A stretch of DNA of 64,000 nt, taken from the NCBI GenBank assembly GCA_004352715.1, contig SCFE01000036.1, positions 1,835,002 through 1,899,001 on the forward strand, read 5' to 3'. This document shows positions 33,547-45,390 of the stretch, piece after piece (position 1 is the first letter of the stretch; every line of letters begins with the position of its first letter). The DNA comes from Hofstenia miamia (taxonomy: Eukaryota; Xenacoelomorpha; Acoela). Position numbers and translations under genes: made by a program. Under the pieces are notes generated by a model. That model searched no databases, was not told the DNA's origin, and was given only the letters and a program-made list of their open reading frames with translations.

Positions 33547-36500
33547 GTTATGATCTAGAGCTTCTGCGTGTACTCTAAAATTTTATTCGACTCGAGTTGT
33601 TTACCTAATCTTGAATAGTCAATTTGAAGTTTGCCTAAGAAATATTAATAATTTTGTAATTGAAAATACTTTTAGCGAAAATTTCTTTCTTAATTATTTT
33701 TAGTTCTTTAAAAATGATCCTTTTTAGTTGTTTCATTCTATAATATAAAGAGGCATAATTTTATAGCTTTGGAAAGTAATGATTAAAAATATTAAAATTC
33801 AACAGATTAGCCAATCAAATGTCTTTATTGCAGCAACAGGAGTCGCTACACAAACAAATGTTCAAAGTATTTTAACATTTCTTTATTGTTCCTCTTTGCA
33901 TGGGTGTACAACAAAGGGCTGCAGCTTGAAATTGCATTACTACATGCTTCAATTTAATTGTTTTTATGCATATCTTTGTTCTTATTTAGATGATTGTAGG
34001 GTATTATAAGTAGATTGTACTATGGTTTATTGGTCTACTATTTCTTGCAATCTATTTTTAATGCGCCTTGTATTAAAGGGCATCTTCCAATCGATGACGT
34101 CTTTTGTTCAATAGAAATGGGAAATTTTTAAAATTTGCATTGCAATTATTGTATTAGTCTGTATTAACTAAGTACTTAATAAATATTAATGCACAAGATA
34201 GAGTTTCTTAAGATTTGAATACTGCATTCGCCCCTGATTTTGATGCAGATACCTTTGCAACCCATGTAGTTATCACTTGCACTTTGATCCGCTACAACGA
34301 TTAATCTCAGGCTTAAACACTCGTTCTCGCAAATATTGAAATTGTATGCTGTTGACATTGAATTTCCCAATTTTAAAATGTAAACAAATAAATTGTCGCA
34401 TCTAGAAATGTAACAATTGTATTTACTTACAATGATTCTTCTATTCAAATTAACATCCATGACTTCTCTCAATTCTAGCCTTCAAAGAACATATAATTTG
34501 TTTTACAAAATGCCTGTTTCATTTAAAAGTTAAATACTCGACAATCATTGAAAATGTTATGGTATCTGAATGGTTTCTTTTACAGGTCTTTTTGAGTACA
34601 TTTTACAATTAGAATAATGTTTAGATGGTTCTCCTGCGCCAAATCACGGTTTACTTCTTTTTTCTGTCATTAACAATCCATTTTCTGCAAGTGCTAGAAA
34701 TATTGGGCTCAATGGAATTTTTCGAGGCGTAGTTTGTGGGTTTTTCAGGCAACTGCTTCAGCGCTGATTTGGTTGTTCTCCTATTAACATAGCTGCTTGA
34801 ATTTAAAACCCTGTCTGCAATATGACGTACGTACGTGCTCTAGCAGCACCTCCCACACAATCAATACAATTCAGCAACAAGCATATTATTGAATTTGAAT
34901 ATTAAGTTAACAAACAATGGATATGTTGACACTCTGACGTAATTTTAGCGCTAATTTCAAAAAAAATTGACTACAATAGCAAAACATTTGAAAAATGTAT
35001 TAAAAGACAACAACAAAGCTAATATTTGACAGGCTTTTAGCCAATGATAAATGAACACATTGAGAAAGTAGTGATTCGATTTTTATTGACATTTTTTGAC
35101 ATTTCTCTTGCTAAAAATATTTGAGATGGTCAACAAATATCAGGTTAAATCTTCTTTCAAGTTTGAGATATGCCACTATTTCTCAAGGGTTAAGATAACT
35201 GCATGTGATGTGAATGATAAAGTACGATTTATCTCCATTTTTGACATTTATTCAATGCTAACGGCTCTAATCTCAATTGTGCATCAAAGAGGTAGACTAT
35301 ATTAGACAGCTTATTTTCTCAGTTTTAAAATTCGTCCATTTACAAATAATGTTTCTTGCACTTTTGTTTATAAGAACTTCTGAATTGTCAGGTTGTAACA
35401 TCCAGCAAAATTATGCAAATATTGATGCAGAAATCTTTCCTTTATAGCTAGTTTCTAATGAGAAAGTTAGAATTGTATTGCGCAGCGTTATTTAATGGAA
35501 GTAAACTATTCTTAAATTTTGGAGGCAGACACTTTCTTTTTAGTAATCTACATCTCATAGTGAAATTATAGATTTGTTATTTTTATGTAAAAATTGCGAT
35601 GTTTTCTATCTATGAAAGACATCAGTGGCGTATGCCTCATATATGCATACAAACTTGAGAACGCAATTAACTAATTTGTCCATAATTTTGAAATAATCCA
35701 ATAGGTATATGAAAATGCATGGTTATAGCAGAAGGAAATCCTGGAATTCAACTGTACCAGAATTTGTTTAATAGTTGAATTTGTTTTTTTTTACTTTTTA
35801 TTCTTAGTAACCTTATTATTCAAGAACTCTGCCCTTTCCGACGCCACTTTTTTAATACTTTTGCTCAAATCAACAGGGGAGAGCATGACTAACATCTGTG
35901 TAGGAGAGTGTATTATTTGCATAGTGAGGATGCTACATTTAGATAATTTTTATTTTCCTGATATTGTGATTTCATTAGAAACAAGATTTTGCAAGGAGCG
36001 CGTTCTAAATGTAATAGTGTTTTAATACTTATTTATGCAAACAGCAATGAAATTTAATTTTATATCTGCAATAAATCCCCTCTGCAGTGATTTTTGAACG
36101 CACTTAAAGATAATTGTAACATCAAATACAATGTGTGTAATTCTTATGCATTTTGTAACACTTTGTTGTTGTCTTATTTTAGGATAAGTTTTACGAAATT
36201 ATATTGTAGCTAATTTAGCTTTGTCACAGCGAGAGTACACTTGTTCTCTTCGAAATTAAAAAGCCACAATATCCAGTTTTACAAAAATAACACATTTGTC
36301 ATTCCAATTTTATTATATTTTTGTTTTGCAAACTATTGAAATTTCGGTACATTATATTGCTTGCATCCAATATTCTTTGTCTCACTGCTATTAACGAAGG
36401 ATCTAAATAATAAAGTATTCATTGTTTGATAACAAGCTGTTGAAATTGAAATACTTTTGTTCTATTATATGGTGTTTTCCAACATCATTTCATTTCGTAG

Positions 36501-36628
36501 AAAAAGTAATGAAGTATTACTATTAATTTCGACTGGTTTAGATGCGATTTTTTTGAAAAGTGTTAATTTTGAGTGTATTTTAACCATATTTACCTTATTG
36601 ACCCTATTTGACAACTCATTAAGTTCAG
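33547..36628. other. Region with several exon-like pieces but no coherent gene
   Basis: Plus strand: an acceptor before 34625 opens a frame reading GLLLFSVINNPFSASARNIG then LNGIFRGVVCGFFRQLLQR to a stop, with another frame also open. A frame at about 34818-34905 contains TYVRALAAPPTQSIQFSNKH. Minus strand: LELREVMDVNLNRRII ends at a GTAAGT donor (about 34436-34486 in plus coordinates), and a frame containing NICENECLSLRLIVVADQSA lies at about 34260-34340. A 42-base copy of part of the small gene's third exon (TGCATACAAACTTGAGAACG onward) lies near 35643-35684. None joins convincingly, so these are leads and not genes. Confidence 0.3.
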
Positions 36629-36797
36629 CCGTAAAATTCTTTCTGATGATACATCAAAGAATAAATGTGTTGGTATGCTTGTCAATGCTAGTAATCAAAG
36701 TGATAGTAATGTATTTGGTGTGGACCAACCCGTCCCAGCTTATAATTTTACTCCTCATGTCAGAGCCAAGTCCATTTGTCAACGTGGGGCGGGTTGA
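36629..36797 (+). CDS. Possible last exon of an unidentified gene (duplicated copy at about 37623-37791)
   Basis: After a TTCAG acceptor the frame reads RKILSDDTSKNKCVGMLVNA and ends HVRAKSICQRGAG followed by TGA. Use of Asn, Ser, Gln, Pro and Val is protein-like and unlike random AT-rich translation. The overlapping frame (36457-36822) is more hydrophobic and Leu/Ile-rich, as expected for a shadow frame. The second copy is part of the 812-bp duplication. Function unknown, and connection to the exon candidates upstream is unproven. Confidence 0.3.
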
Positions 36798-38442
36798 CAC
36801 ACATGCAGTTCTTTGTCCATAGCATTAGTGACAATTTATCTATTTCAATGCTAGATATATAAATGCTATTGTTGGTGATGTTATTGATCTGTTTACCATG
36901 CCTTAGGGTTTGGTTTACAGATATAAACAAGATTTTCACTGCTCACCTAAGCATGCGTATGTCGTAAATTTTGTGGCATGAATGAATCAATTCTCTGTCT
37001 ACGTGTACATGATTGCGCAATTGAAGTAAGACAAGTTGATGCTAGTGGTGATTGATGTTATTATTTTTATTTGGTTTTTTGCCAATGAATTTGCTAATAT
37101 TTTAGTTTCAGCCAAAACAATCAGTATGCACGAGCAACTTCGCTGGGGGAACGTCTTCTTTTAAACTGGTAAGCCTTTTTCTATTAATGCGCAGTTGTAT
37201 GTCTAATAAAACACAATTGTCATATGTACATTTCTCCAAATTAAATAATAGGCTTGGAGAAAATGGCTTGAAAATGTGGAAAGAACGCTTTGACATTTAA
37301 AAATACGTATGCAGTTTAAGGTTAAATAGTGTTTAGTAAAATTGAAATTATTGTTGTGATTCTGCCAAGGCTCTTGTTCACGTTCATGCTCTCCCGCATC
37401 GAATTTTCCAATTCTCTTCTTTTCTCATGCTCTGACTATATCCTATCCNCATGCATTAATTTGGGAGAAATATGCAGAAATATGCCCTTAAATGAATGTG
37501 CTTGAACTGAAATTTGGGAATTGTTCAAAAAGCTTAGTCTATTGCAATGAACAAAAAAATATGTTGAAATGTTTTTGGAGATTTACTCGTAGAACTGTCT
37601 TACATTTATTGAAGCTTCTCTCGGCGTCTNTTCTTTCTGATGATACATCAAAGAATAAATGTGTTGGTATGCTTGTCAATGCTAGTAATCAAAGTGATAG
37701 TAATGTATTTGGTGTGGACCAACCCGTCCCAGCTTATAATTTTACTCCTCATGTCAGAGCCAAGTCCATTTGTCAACGTGGGGCGGGTTGACACACATGC
37801 AGTTCTTTGTCCATAGCATTAGTGACAATTTATCTATTTCAATGCTAGATATATAAATGCTATTGTTGGTGATGTTATTGATCTGTTTACCATGCCTTAG
37901 GGTTTGGTTTACAGATATAAACAAGATTTTCACTGCTCACCTAAGCATGCGTATGTCGTAAATTTTGTGGCATGAATGAATCAATTCTCTGTCTACGTGT
38001 ACATGATTGCGCAATTGAAGTAAGACAAGTTGATGCTAGTGGTGATTGATGTTATTATTTTTATTTGGTTTTTTGCCAATGAATTTGCTAATATTTTAGT
38101 TTCAGCCAAAACAATCAGTATGCACGAGCAACTTCGCTGGGGGAACGTCTTCTTTTAAACTGGTAAGCCTTTTTCTATTAATGCGCAGTTGTATGTCTAA
38201 TAAAACACAATTGTCATATGTACATTTCTCCAAATTAAATAATAGGCTTGGAGAAAATGGCTTGAAAATGTGGAAAGAACGCTTTGACATTTAAAAATAC
38301 GTATGCAGTTTAAGGTTAAATAGTGTTTAGTAAAATTGAAATTATTGTTGTGATTCTGCCAAGGCTCTTGTTCACGTTCATGCTCTCCCGCATCGAATTT
38401 TCCAATTCTCTTCTTTTCTCATGCTCTGACTATATCCTATCC
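36637..38442. repeat. 812-bp duplication separated by single-N joins
   Basis: 36637-37448 and 37631-38442 look identical (offset 994). The joins are an N at 37449 and an N at 37630, with 180 bases of unrelated sequence between. The single-N junctions point to assembly merging of alternative haplotypes or paralogous contigs. Confidence 0.88.
37112..37168 (+). other. Exon-like segment with good splice sites (second copy 38106-38162)
   Basis: A 57-base segment sits between TTTCAG and GTAAGC. Two frames stay open: PKQSVCTSNFAGGTSSFKL in phase 0, or QNNQYARATSLGERLLLN in the next frame. The strong splice sites make it a plausible internal exon, but its partner exons are not identified. Confidence 0.3.
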
Positions 38443-38880
38443 TCTCTACAGAGAGTACAAAACTGTGCGGCCCGGTTCATATATGCGGAGCACGGCCGTG
38501 CATCCCCCTTCTAGTCTTATTCGCAGCCTCTATTTATCCACAGTCCGCTTTCGAATCCTCTATAAACTACTCATGATTGTTCATAAATGTCTTCACTCAC
38601 AGTGTTCGCCTCCTTACCTATCATCTCTCTTGATGATTCAACCGTCGTCTTCTCTACTCCACCCACACATTCGTCTTATTACACTCCAGCATCATGTTCA
38701 AAAGAGTGGTCGTGCCTTTTGTGTTATTGCACCTCAATGGAACTCTCTCCCTGAGCAGTTACGCTCCATTAGCGACAGAACACTTTTTCGCAAGGATCTA
38801 TAGACAGTTCTTTTTAACAATTGACGTTTGTTGTGTCGGCGCTCTATAATAGGGCGCCATTAGAAATATAATAATAATAA
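38343..38880 (+). mobile_element. LINE 3' end (L2/CR1-like), truncated
   Basis: Across a frameshift the strand encodes a textbook LINE C-terminus: LSRIEFSNSLLFSCSDYI, LQRVQNCAARFIYA, STVRFRILYKLLMIVHKCLH, SPPYLSSLL and SGRAFCVIAPQWNSLPEQLRSISDRTLF, then stop. A short 3' UTR ends in a (TAA)n-like tract (38869-38881), as L2/CR1 elements do. It is severely 5'-truncated. The same RT start also occurs at the end of the first 812-bp copy (about 37350-37448). Confidence 0.75.
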
Positions 38881-39711
38881 TAGTTTTAGAAGTATTTTAC
38901 GTAGGAAAAATTCCTTCTAATGCCTGCAAATTGAAGTTTGACGGAAATATTCAATCGCATGGGATTTACTGGTGCTAGTCCGATGAGTTTGGGAACGGGT
39001 ATTAAATATTACGATAATTTTTGCCTATTTTGGCCAAAATATAAGTTGTCAGGAGACGAGCCTAGGACCAATAAAATTCTGATCCTGCAGAACCTTACTG
39101 CAAATTTGGTTTTTGCCACTTTTCCTATACAATGCTCAGTTATTATATTTTCAAGTAGTGTTTCTATGAATAATAGTGTTCAGTAAGTATATGTATTATA
39201 TTTTAGCCTTTCTGAATTAAATATATTGTATTTATTTTATTCCAATATCAATATTTAATTGACCTCACCTGCTCGTGTCTATCTCTGGTACAGTTTATAA
39301 TATTTAAATATTTTGTACTTTTCCAGACAAATTTACATCGAATTTCATTAAATATTGGAAAGCGCCAAACGTTTGTTTTGATGTGCGTTTAGTTAAATTG
39401 AAAACGTCACATTGATTTCTGACGTATGTACATATGTAATAAACCTCTGAACCATGCACGTGAATGATTTTATTCGTTTTAACTGGGATATCATTCGATT
39501 GAATGTGTCGTTGTTTTCACTTGAATTATCATAAATTGATATTAGGTTTAATTGTTGAAAGGTGGGATGAAGCGATAACTTTTGTAACAGCTGTCGAATG
39601 TTATGTACGTAATTGGATTGAATTGTTGAGCTTTGTTTAAAAATTTCACCAGTATTATTTATTAAAGCTGTGTTTTCCAAGCTGTGAGAAGGATATAAAT
39701 CATCAGAATAA
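38881..39711. other. Upstream region of the NHE8-like gene
   Basis: No gene is recognised. A frame at 38938-39186 has no family features. The sequence immediately before the start codon (39680-39711) has an in-frame TAA. Promoter elements cannot be picked out in this AT-rich DNA. Confidence 0.4.
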
Positions 39712-42417
39712 ATGTCTTACGTGTACTTGTGCTGTGGGCTTACTGTGCTTATTGGATTAACTTATGTAGTCTTTTTTAGCGACACAATCTTTATCATGGA
39801 AACCGTTGCTTTCAACACTACTCTGACATCATTCGCTAATACGCTCACTCCCGGCAATGGTCAGCCTTCTGAAGTGGAAATTGAGCATAGCAACAGTTTG
39901 GCTATATTCTTTGCGCTCAGCGTTCTTATCATTTCGATATTTTTAATCCATTTTCTAATTCATTTCAAGTTTCACTATTTACCTGAAAGTATTTCCGTTG
40001 TCTTTCTTGGTGGCGTACTTGGCCTCATATTGAAAACTGGCTCCATGTATGGAATTGTAGATCTTAAAGAAGCCGAAATGTTTAGTCCGACAATGTTCTT
40101 CTTAATTTTTTTACCACCAATTATTTTTGAATCCGGATATTCTTTGCATAAGGGGAACTTCTTTCAAAATCTCGGTTCTATACTTGTGTTTGCCATTTTC
40201 GGCACCGCGATTTCTGCAATAGTGATTGGATTCGGAGTCTACATTCTTGGAGTTGCTGGAGTTGTATATAAACTGAATCCTATTGAAAGTTTTGCTTTTG
40301 GAAGCTTGGTATCGGCTGTTGATCCAGTAGCCACTTTGGCAATATTTCGAGCACTCAATGTTGACGAGGTTTTGTACATGTTAGTCTTCGGTGAAAGTGT
40401 TTTAAACGATGCAGTCGCAATTGTTATGACTACTACTATTTTGATGCTCGGCCAACCCGGGTTGGTGACAATGTCCACTACATCTCTTTGGCTTTTTGGG
40501 CTAAAGCACTTCTGCATCATGTTTTTCGCTTCCGCATTGATGGGTACTGCATTCGGACTTGTTTCTGCCATTTTATCTAAGTACATCGATTTAAGGGAAA
40601 CACCCTCACTGGAGTTTGGCTTTATACTTATTTTCTCATATCTTCCTTACGTCTTAGCTGAAAGCGTTCATTTGAGTGGAATAATGGCTGTACTATTTGG
40701 TGGTATAACCATGTCGCATTACACACACTTCAATTTGTCGCCCATGACTCAGATCACAGTACAACAAACATTTCGGACTGCATCTTTTTTAGCGGAGAAC
40801 TGCGTGTTTGCCTACCTGGGCTTAGCAATTTTCAGCTACCGCCATAGAATTGAACTCTCGCTTGTTGTCTGGAGTATAATTCTCATTCTCATTTCGAGAG
40901 CTTGTAATATTTTCCCATTGTCCATTCTTCTCAATTTTTTTCGAGATCATAAAATTACGAAAAAAATGCAGGCTATCATGTGGTTCTCTGGCTTACGTGG
41001 CGCCATCGCATTTGCTCTTAGTTTGCACATGGACTTTAGCCGTGAATCTCGACACGTCATCATCACAACTACCCTAATCGTGGTGCTGTTCACAACATTG
41101 TTTTTGGGTGGTGGAACAATGCCATTGATGCAGGTATGGTATTTCAATTTTATACATGTTTTTGCATATTTCGCTACTATTTATTTGCTTATTACTCTTG
41201 ACTACAGAAGAACAAGCCGTTCAGTGTAGATAATGAAAGCATGTTACTTTTACCTCATTGTGTGCATTGCACAATTTGCTTGAATCGTGTGCTAGGATAA
41301 ACTATTAAATTACGGCGATTTAAACGATCGAAATTTGAATCGATTCAGTACAAAAAATCGAAATAATTTGATTAATTTTTTAGTCACAGGGTGACATTCG
41401 TGGGATAGTATAACATCGGCTTCTCAAAATTTAAGACATCATGTGATGACTGTGTTAGCTTTAATATACGTTAATGTCTTTTTTAATCTGTTTGAAAAAG
41501 CGCTATTCAGTTTCTCGCTACATGCTGCAAAGACACAGTTTGCAAAAAAGTGTATTTAAAAAACATTTTAGACGCTTAAAACAAAATTTTTCTTTTGTTA
41601 CCGTGCTGAAAATATCTATAATGAATTATGCTAAACTCATCAACATTAATTTTTCGTTTCATGCAGATGAGCAAAGCGCAAATTTTGAATTTTTCGGTAG
41701 AAAGTTGATTATAATAGCACGATTGTGTGGATGTTAAACATTATTTTCCGAACATTCTAAAAAAATTTTTATACAAAAAAACATTAATAAATTGCAAAAT
41801 AAATGTGTCCAACCCACTGTTTTAAACAATGTTTGGAACAACCCATGTTTTAAGCATGGTGATCCTGTGGTCAATTGAGAGATAATCGAAGTTGAAATTA
41901 TGAATCGATTCATTTCTAAAAATCTATCGAAATCTAAAAAATCAAAATAACTCCATCCTATAAAATTAAAGTACATTTGTTTTTCGTTTAGATAATTGGG
42001 GATGTGAACGAATCAAGTTATTTACCTCCGAAAGGTAAGTCGAAAGGTAGGCGTAAGCATCGGAAACGCCGTGATCTCACCCTTTCAAAAACGGAGGAGA
42101 TGGGGCATGCTTTAGATTCTGAACAGTATTCTGAAATGACGGAATCTGAAATGGATCCTGAAGTTGGATTCGTTTATTCCAGAAATAAAAAAGGCTTTAT
42201 GCGTCTAGATGAAATATATCTAAAAGCTATTTTTATTCGCCAATTCACTCCGGAAGAGATACGCAATGGTAAAGTAAAGATGCGCCAACTTGCTAATCAA
42301 TGGTTTACCAGTGTAAGGAGAACAAATGATGAGATATCCGATGACGAGGAAGAAGTCACACTTTTAGCACAGGAAATTCCCTCGATGCCCAATGGAGGTC
42401 CGAATAGTCAGATTTAA
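39712..42417 (+). CDS. SLC9A8: Na+/H+ exchanger, NHE8 (SLC9A8) type
   Basis: It exchanges Na+ (or K+) for H+ across endomembranes or the apical membrane. Exon 1 (39712-41133, donor gtatgg) and exon 2 (41992-42417, acceptor GTTTAG) join in phase 0 to 615 residues; human NHE8 has about 580. An in-frame TAA directly precedes the ATG. Many hydrophobic helices are present. FFLIFLPPIIFESGYSLHKG (about 129-148) is the amiloride-site helix, SAVDPVA (201-207) and GESVLNDAVAIV (227-238, with the transport Asn-Asp pair) are conserved, and HYTHFNLSP, NIFPLSILLNFFRDHKITKK and WFSGLRGAIAFALS are typical of NHE8. The cytosolic tail keeps the NHE8 features LSKTEEMG, SEMTESEMD and GFMRLDE, ending in an acidic stretch (SDDEEE). 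Confidence 0.96.
41134..41991 (+). other. Intron of the NHE8-like gene
   Basis: An 858-bp GT-AG intron splits the gene between the membrane domain (TMPLMQ) and the cytosolic tail (IIGDVNESS). No other feature seen. Confidence 0.9.
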
Positions 42418-42663
42418 TTTTTAGAGTTATTGTGTACAGTTCAGTTGCTCTTCTGTAAATATGTATATGTTTATATTGTTGTTGGTTAGTTTGATGTAGT
42501 GCTGTTTGTTTGTATTTCAGAATTTCGCCTTGGCGACAATTTGCAGTATTTGTATGATTTCGAGAATGGAGATAAATGTGTATAAATCAGGATTTCAAAT
42601 GTTCACATTATATGTAGTTGCATTCGACGAAATTTATTTAAGCGTTTATAAGCCCTCTAACGG
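42418..42663. other. 3' flank of the NHE8-like gene
   Basis: Likely 3' UTR. The first clear AATAAA downstream is at 43054, beyond the repeat, so the real 3' end is uncertain. Confidence 0.4.
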
Positions 42664-44212
42664 TTATCTACTCGATAAACTTTATCAATCCAGAACAGTT
42701 CATCAACTCTTGTTTCATCACTACAAGAATTTTTGGGAATAATCCGGGAAACTTAGAACAAGTACCGATTCGGCATCATATCCGCTAAAAATGAGTACTT
42801 ATATTGAAGCATGAATTCAAACACTTTACATGCCATTGGCTTAGTTTACTCCTTTCACAAAATGACCGAAAAAAATTGAAGAGCAGGTCCTACGGCTGAA
42901 AAATCGCCTTTAAAATGTCTTTTTGAAGCAACCTAAATGAGCTTCGAAATGTTCTATGTATTCGAGGTTTATTTTGAAATAGATTTAAAATTAAAATCAA
43001 TTGTTTATCTTATTGAAGTTATTACTTTTTCGTAACTATTTGTAATTGAATGGAATAAAATAAAAATGAATAACCGGTTAAATGCCACAAGGGCTTACAA
43101 AAAAATGGATTTTAATTCCCTAGTGATACATTTTATTAGATGCACACAATTAATTCCATAAAAATGGAGTTAACTATTGATATTAAAAGTTGTATGAAAG
43201 TAAAGTGCAGGAACTTCATATTTTATAAAGTCTAACATAAATTATCATTTCAAATTGTAAGACTATAAAAACATGAAGAGATTGAGAAAAATAGGCATTT
43301 ATCATTTGAGTGTTTAAAACTAAGCAATATTTAAAACAACTCCACATTTATTTAATATACATTATTCATGATTTGGGCCCAAATTCAGCATAAAAAGCAA
43401 ATTATTTTCAGAAGAATGTATGGGCCAAATTTTACAAAAACCGAATTTTAGGATGTGGTTGTAGTTCTTAAAAAAGTTTGCCAACCTCGAAACGCGTATA
43501 TTTAACAATTTTGGGAACACTAAATGGTGCGGTGACACATTTTTTAAACCTTGATATCTTAGTAGAACTTTTAAGTCAAAATTTATTTGTCATGTGTGTC
43601 CAAAATTTCACACCCCAACAATTTCTTACTAATGTCACTCTTCAAGCTGAGGAAGGAAATTCACTAACGGATTTAAAAAGCCTTAGCCAGCACTAGTCGA
43701 GCTGACATTAATTTCTAGTCAATAACGAAAAATTTAACATTTTTTGCAATGCCATACAATTCGACATATTCCCGATGAAAGTACGGTAAAAAGAAATCAT
43801 CTGTCCAAAATATATGAAGAAAAGTTTTGTGACATCAAGTCAGCACTCACGATTTCCGAAAAGTACGTTTGGGTAAAGGATAACGAGACAACAGATTCTT
43901 CTATCTGCTAGGTAGTCAATGTTGTTACTGGAGTTTTTGAGGATGGCGAAACAAACAACGCTTATCTACTCGATAAACTTTATCAATCCAGAACAGTTCA
44001 TCAACTCTTGTTGCATCACTACAAGAATTTTTGGGAAATAATCCGGGAAACTTAGAAAAAGTGCCGACTCGGCATCCTACCCACTAAAAATGAGTACTTA
44101 TATTGAAGCATGAATTCAAACGCTTCACATGCCACTGGCTTAGTTTACTCCTTTCACAAAATGACCGAAAAAAATTGAAGAGCAGGTCCTACGGCTGAAA
44201 AACCGCTTTTAG
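42664..44212. repeat. About 250-bp direct repeats (42664-42912 and 43962-44212) flanking about 1.05 kb
   Basis: The two copies differ at about ten positions and lie 1298 bp apart in the same orientation. Both can be read as GYLLDKLYQSRTVHQLL or AYLLDKLYQSRTVHQLL followed by HHYKNFWE. The sequence before the second copy continues this frame upstream as ISEKYVWVKDNETTDSSI and VVNVVTGVFEDGETNN, which is protein-like. The pair may be the remains of a duplicated exon or of an unrecognised mobile element. The intervening DNA has a short frame (43478-43696) of unknown nature. Confidence 0.6.
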
Positions 44213-44616
44213 AAAGCGACATTCAAGCCATCACAACCAGCCTCACACGTTGGACGGCGTGACTAGCTGCTGCTGTATCTTATAGCATTAAGTTAGATAA
44301 ATTATCTTCTTGTATAGCATCTTCAATAACCAACAAAGCTTACTTGCCTTACCTTTGTCAAAAATTTTTTCCAAAACTTAATGCAGTTTTAATGCAAAAG
44401 CGCTTAGGTACTATACGACAACACTTGAGACAATGTGTCTCTGTTCACTGTAATTAGTTTCATTATTTAGTTTTTATACTCATCTTGTTGTGAACGCAAT
44501 ATTCTACTCCCTCAACCCACCCCACGCCGTAGATAATTTATGTGGATGTACTAAGTTATTATTTATTAAAATTTATAATTAATACTACACGAAATTAGTT
44601 AACTTACCTAGTTCGT
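44213..44616. other. Protein-like frame and spacer, unassigned
   Basis: Continuing from the second repeat, a broken frame contains DIQAITTSLTRW and ASSITNKAYLPYLCQKFFPK. It may belong to the same decayed gene or element as the repeat pair. Not identified. Confidence 0.25.
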
Positions 44617-45115
44617 TTAACCCTTTAAGGCCGCTAAGGAAACTGAAACTGCTTTAGTAATAAAAACGTATGATTTGCATTAAGCCGATCGTGAGAACCA
44701 CCCCACCGCCAAAATTAAATTTTGAAATGCCTCTATGACACTACACTAGGGTGGCACATATATGTACCTGCAGGTCTTAGGGGATTGCATTAATGATTGC
44801 CAACAAATGGTAATAGACTAGGATATTTTTCACACATATTGGTTGACAAACCCCTTTTTACGACATGATTTATTAAATTATTGTCATTTCCAAATCAGTG
44901 ATCAGATTGATCAAACAGAAATAGTATGCTCAAGTTGAAAAAACAAAAAGTTTGAGTACAATTAGCAATTTGGCTGAAACTTTATAAATATATTCACTTG
45001 TCACTATCATAAGATTAGGCATGCAAAATTACAAATATACTGTGAATTATAGCAGTCTAGAAAAACAGATTGCTTAGGTGGGACATATATGTACCACCAA
45101 CCCTCAAATGGTTAA
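44617..45115. mobile_element. piggyBac-like MITE with TTAA target duplication
   Basis: The left end is TTAACCCTTTAAGGC (44617 on). The reverse complement of the right end is TTAACCATTTGAGGG (ending 45115). They match at most positions, starting with the TTAA target and CC(C/A)TTT as in piggyBac elements. Near each end lies GGTGG-ACATATATGT-ACC type sequence (44752-44770 and 45078-45099), a sub-terminal inverted repeat. There is no coding capacity, so it would be mobilised in trans. Confidence 0.55.
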
Positions 45116-45390
45116 TTAATTATGAAAGTAAAAGAATAGAAATGAAAAGTGTTTTATTTTTGATCTAACCCAGACGGACTAATTTTCATTGTTTTAACTC
45201 TTTGTTTGTGTATACTACACTAAATGCTTGAACAGTTGTTTCTTGTTTCACTTTGCACAAATAATAGTTATTGTAAAGTATTCTCAGAAATCAAACTTGT
45301 GATTATTAAAGCGAACATCGCACAGATTTACACTAACTTATGTGAAACAAGTAATTTATATCAAAGCACACATGACTTATTTAGACTCTA

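Noticed and set aside
34625-34768. Collagen endostatin domain
   Set aside because: Only one short motif matches, the central part of the domain is missing, and an alternative frame is equally open; kept only as a weak lead.
36457-36822. 121-residue plus-strand hydrophobic frame
   Set aside because: Its Leu/Ile/Val-rich reading is the shadow of a better-composed frame (36629-36797), and it matches no membrane protein family I know.
40239-40586. 115-residue minus-strand frame
   Set aside because: Shadow of the NHE8 exon in the opposite strand.
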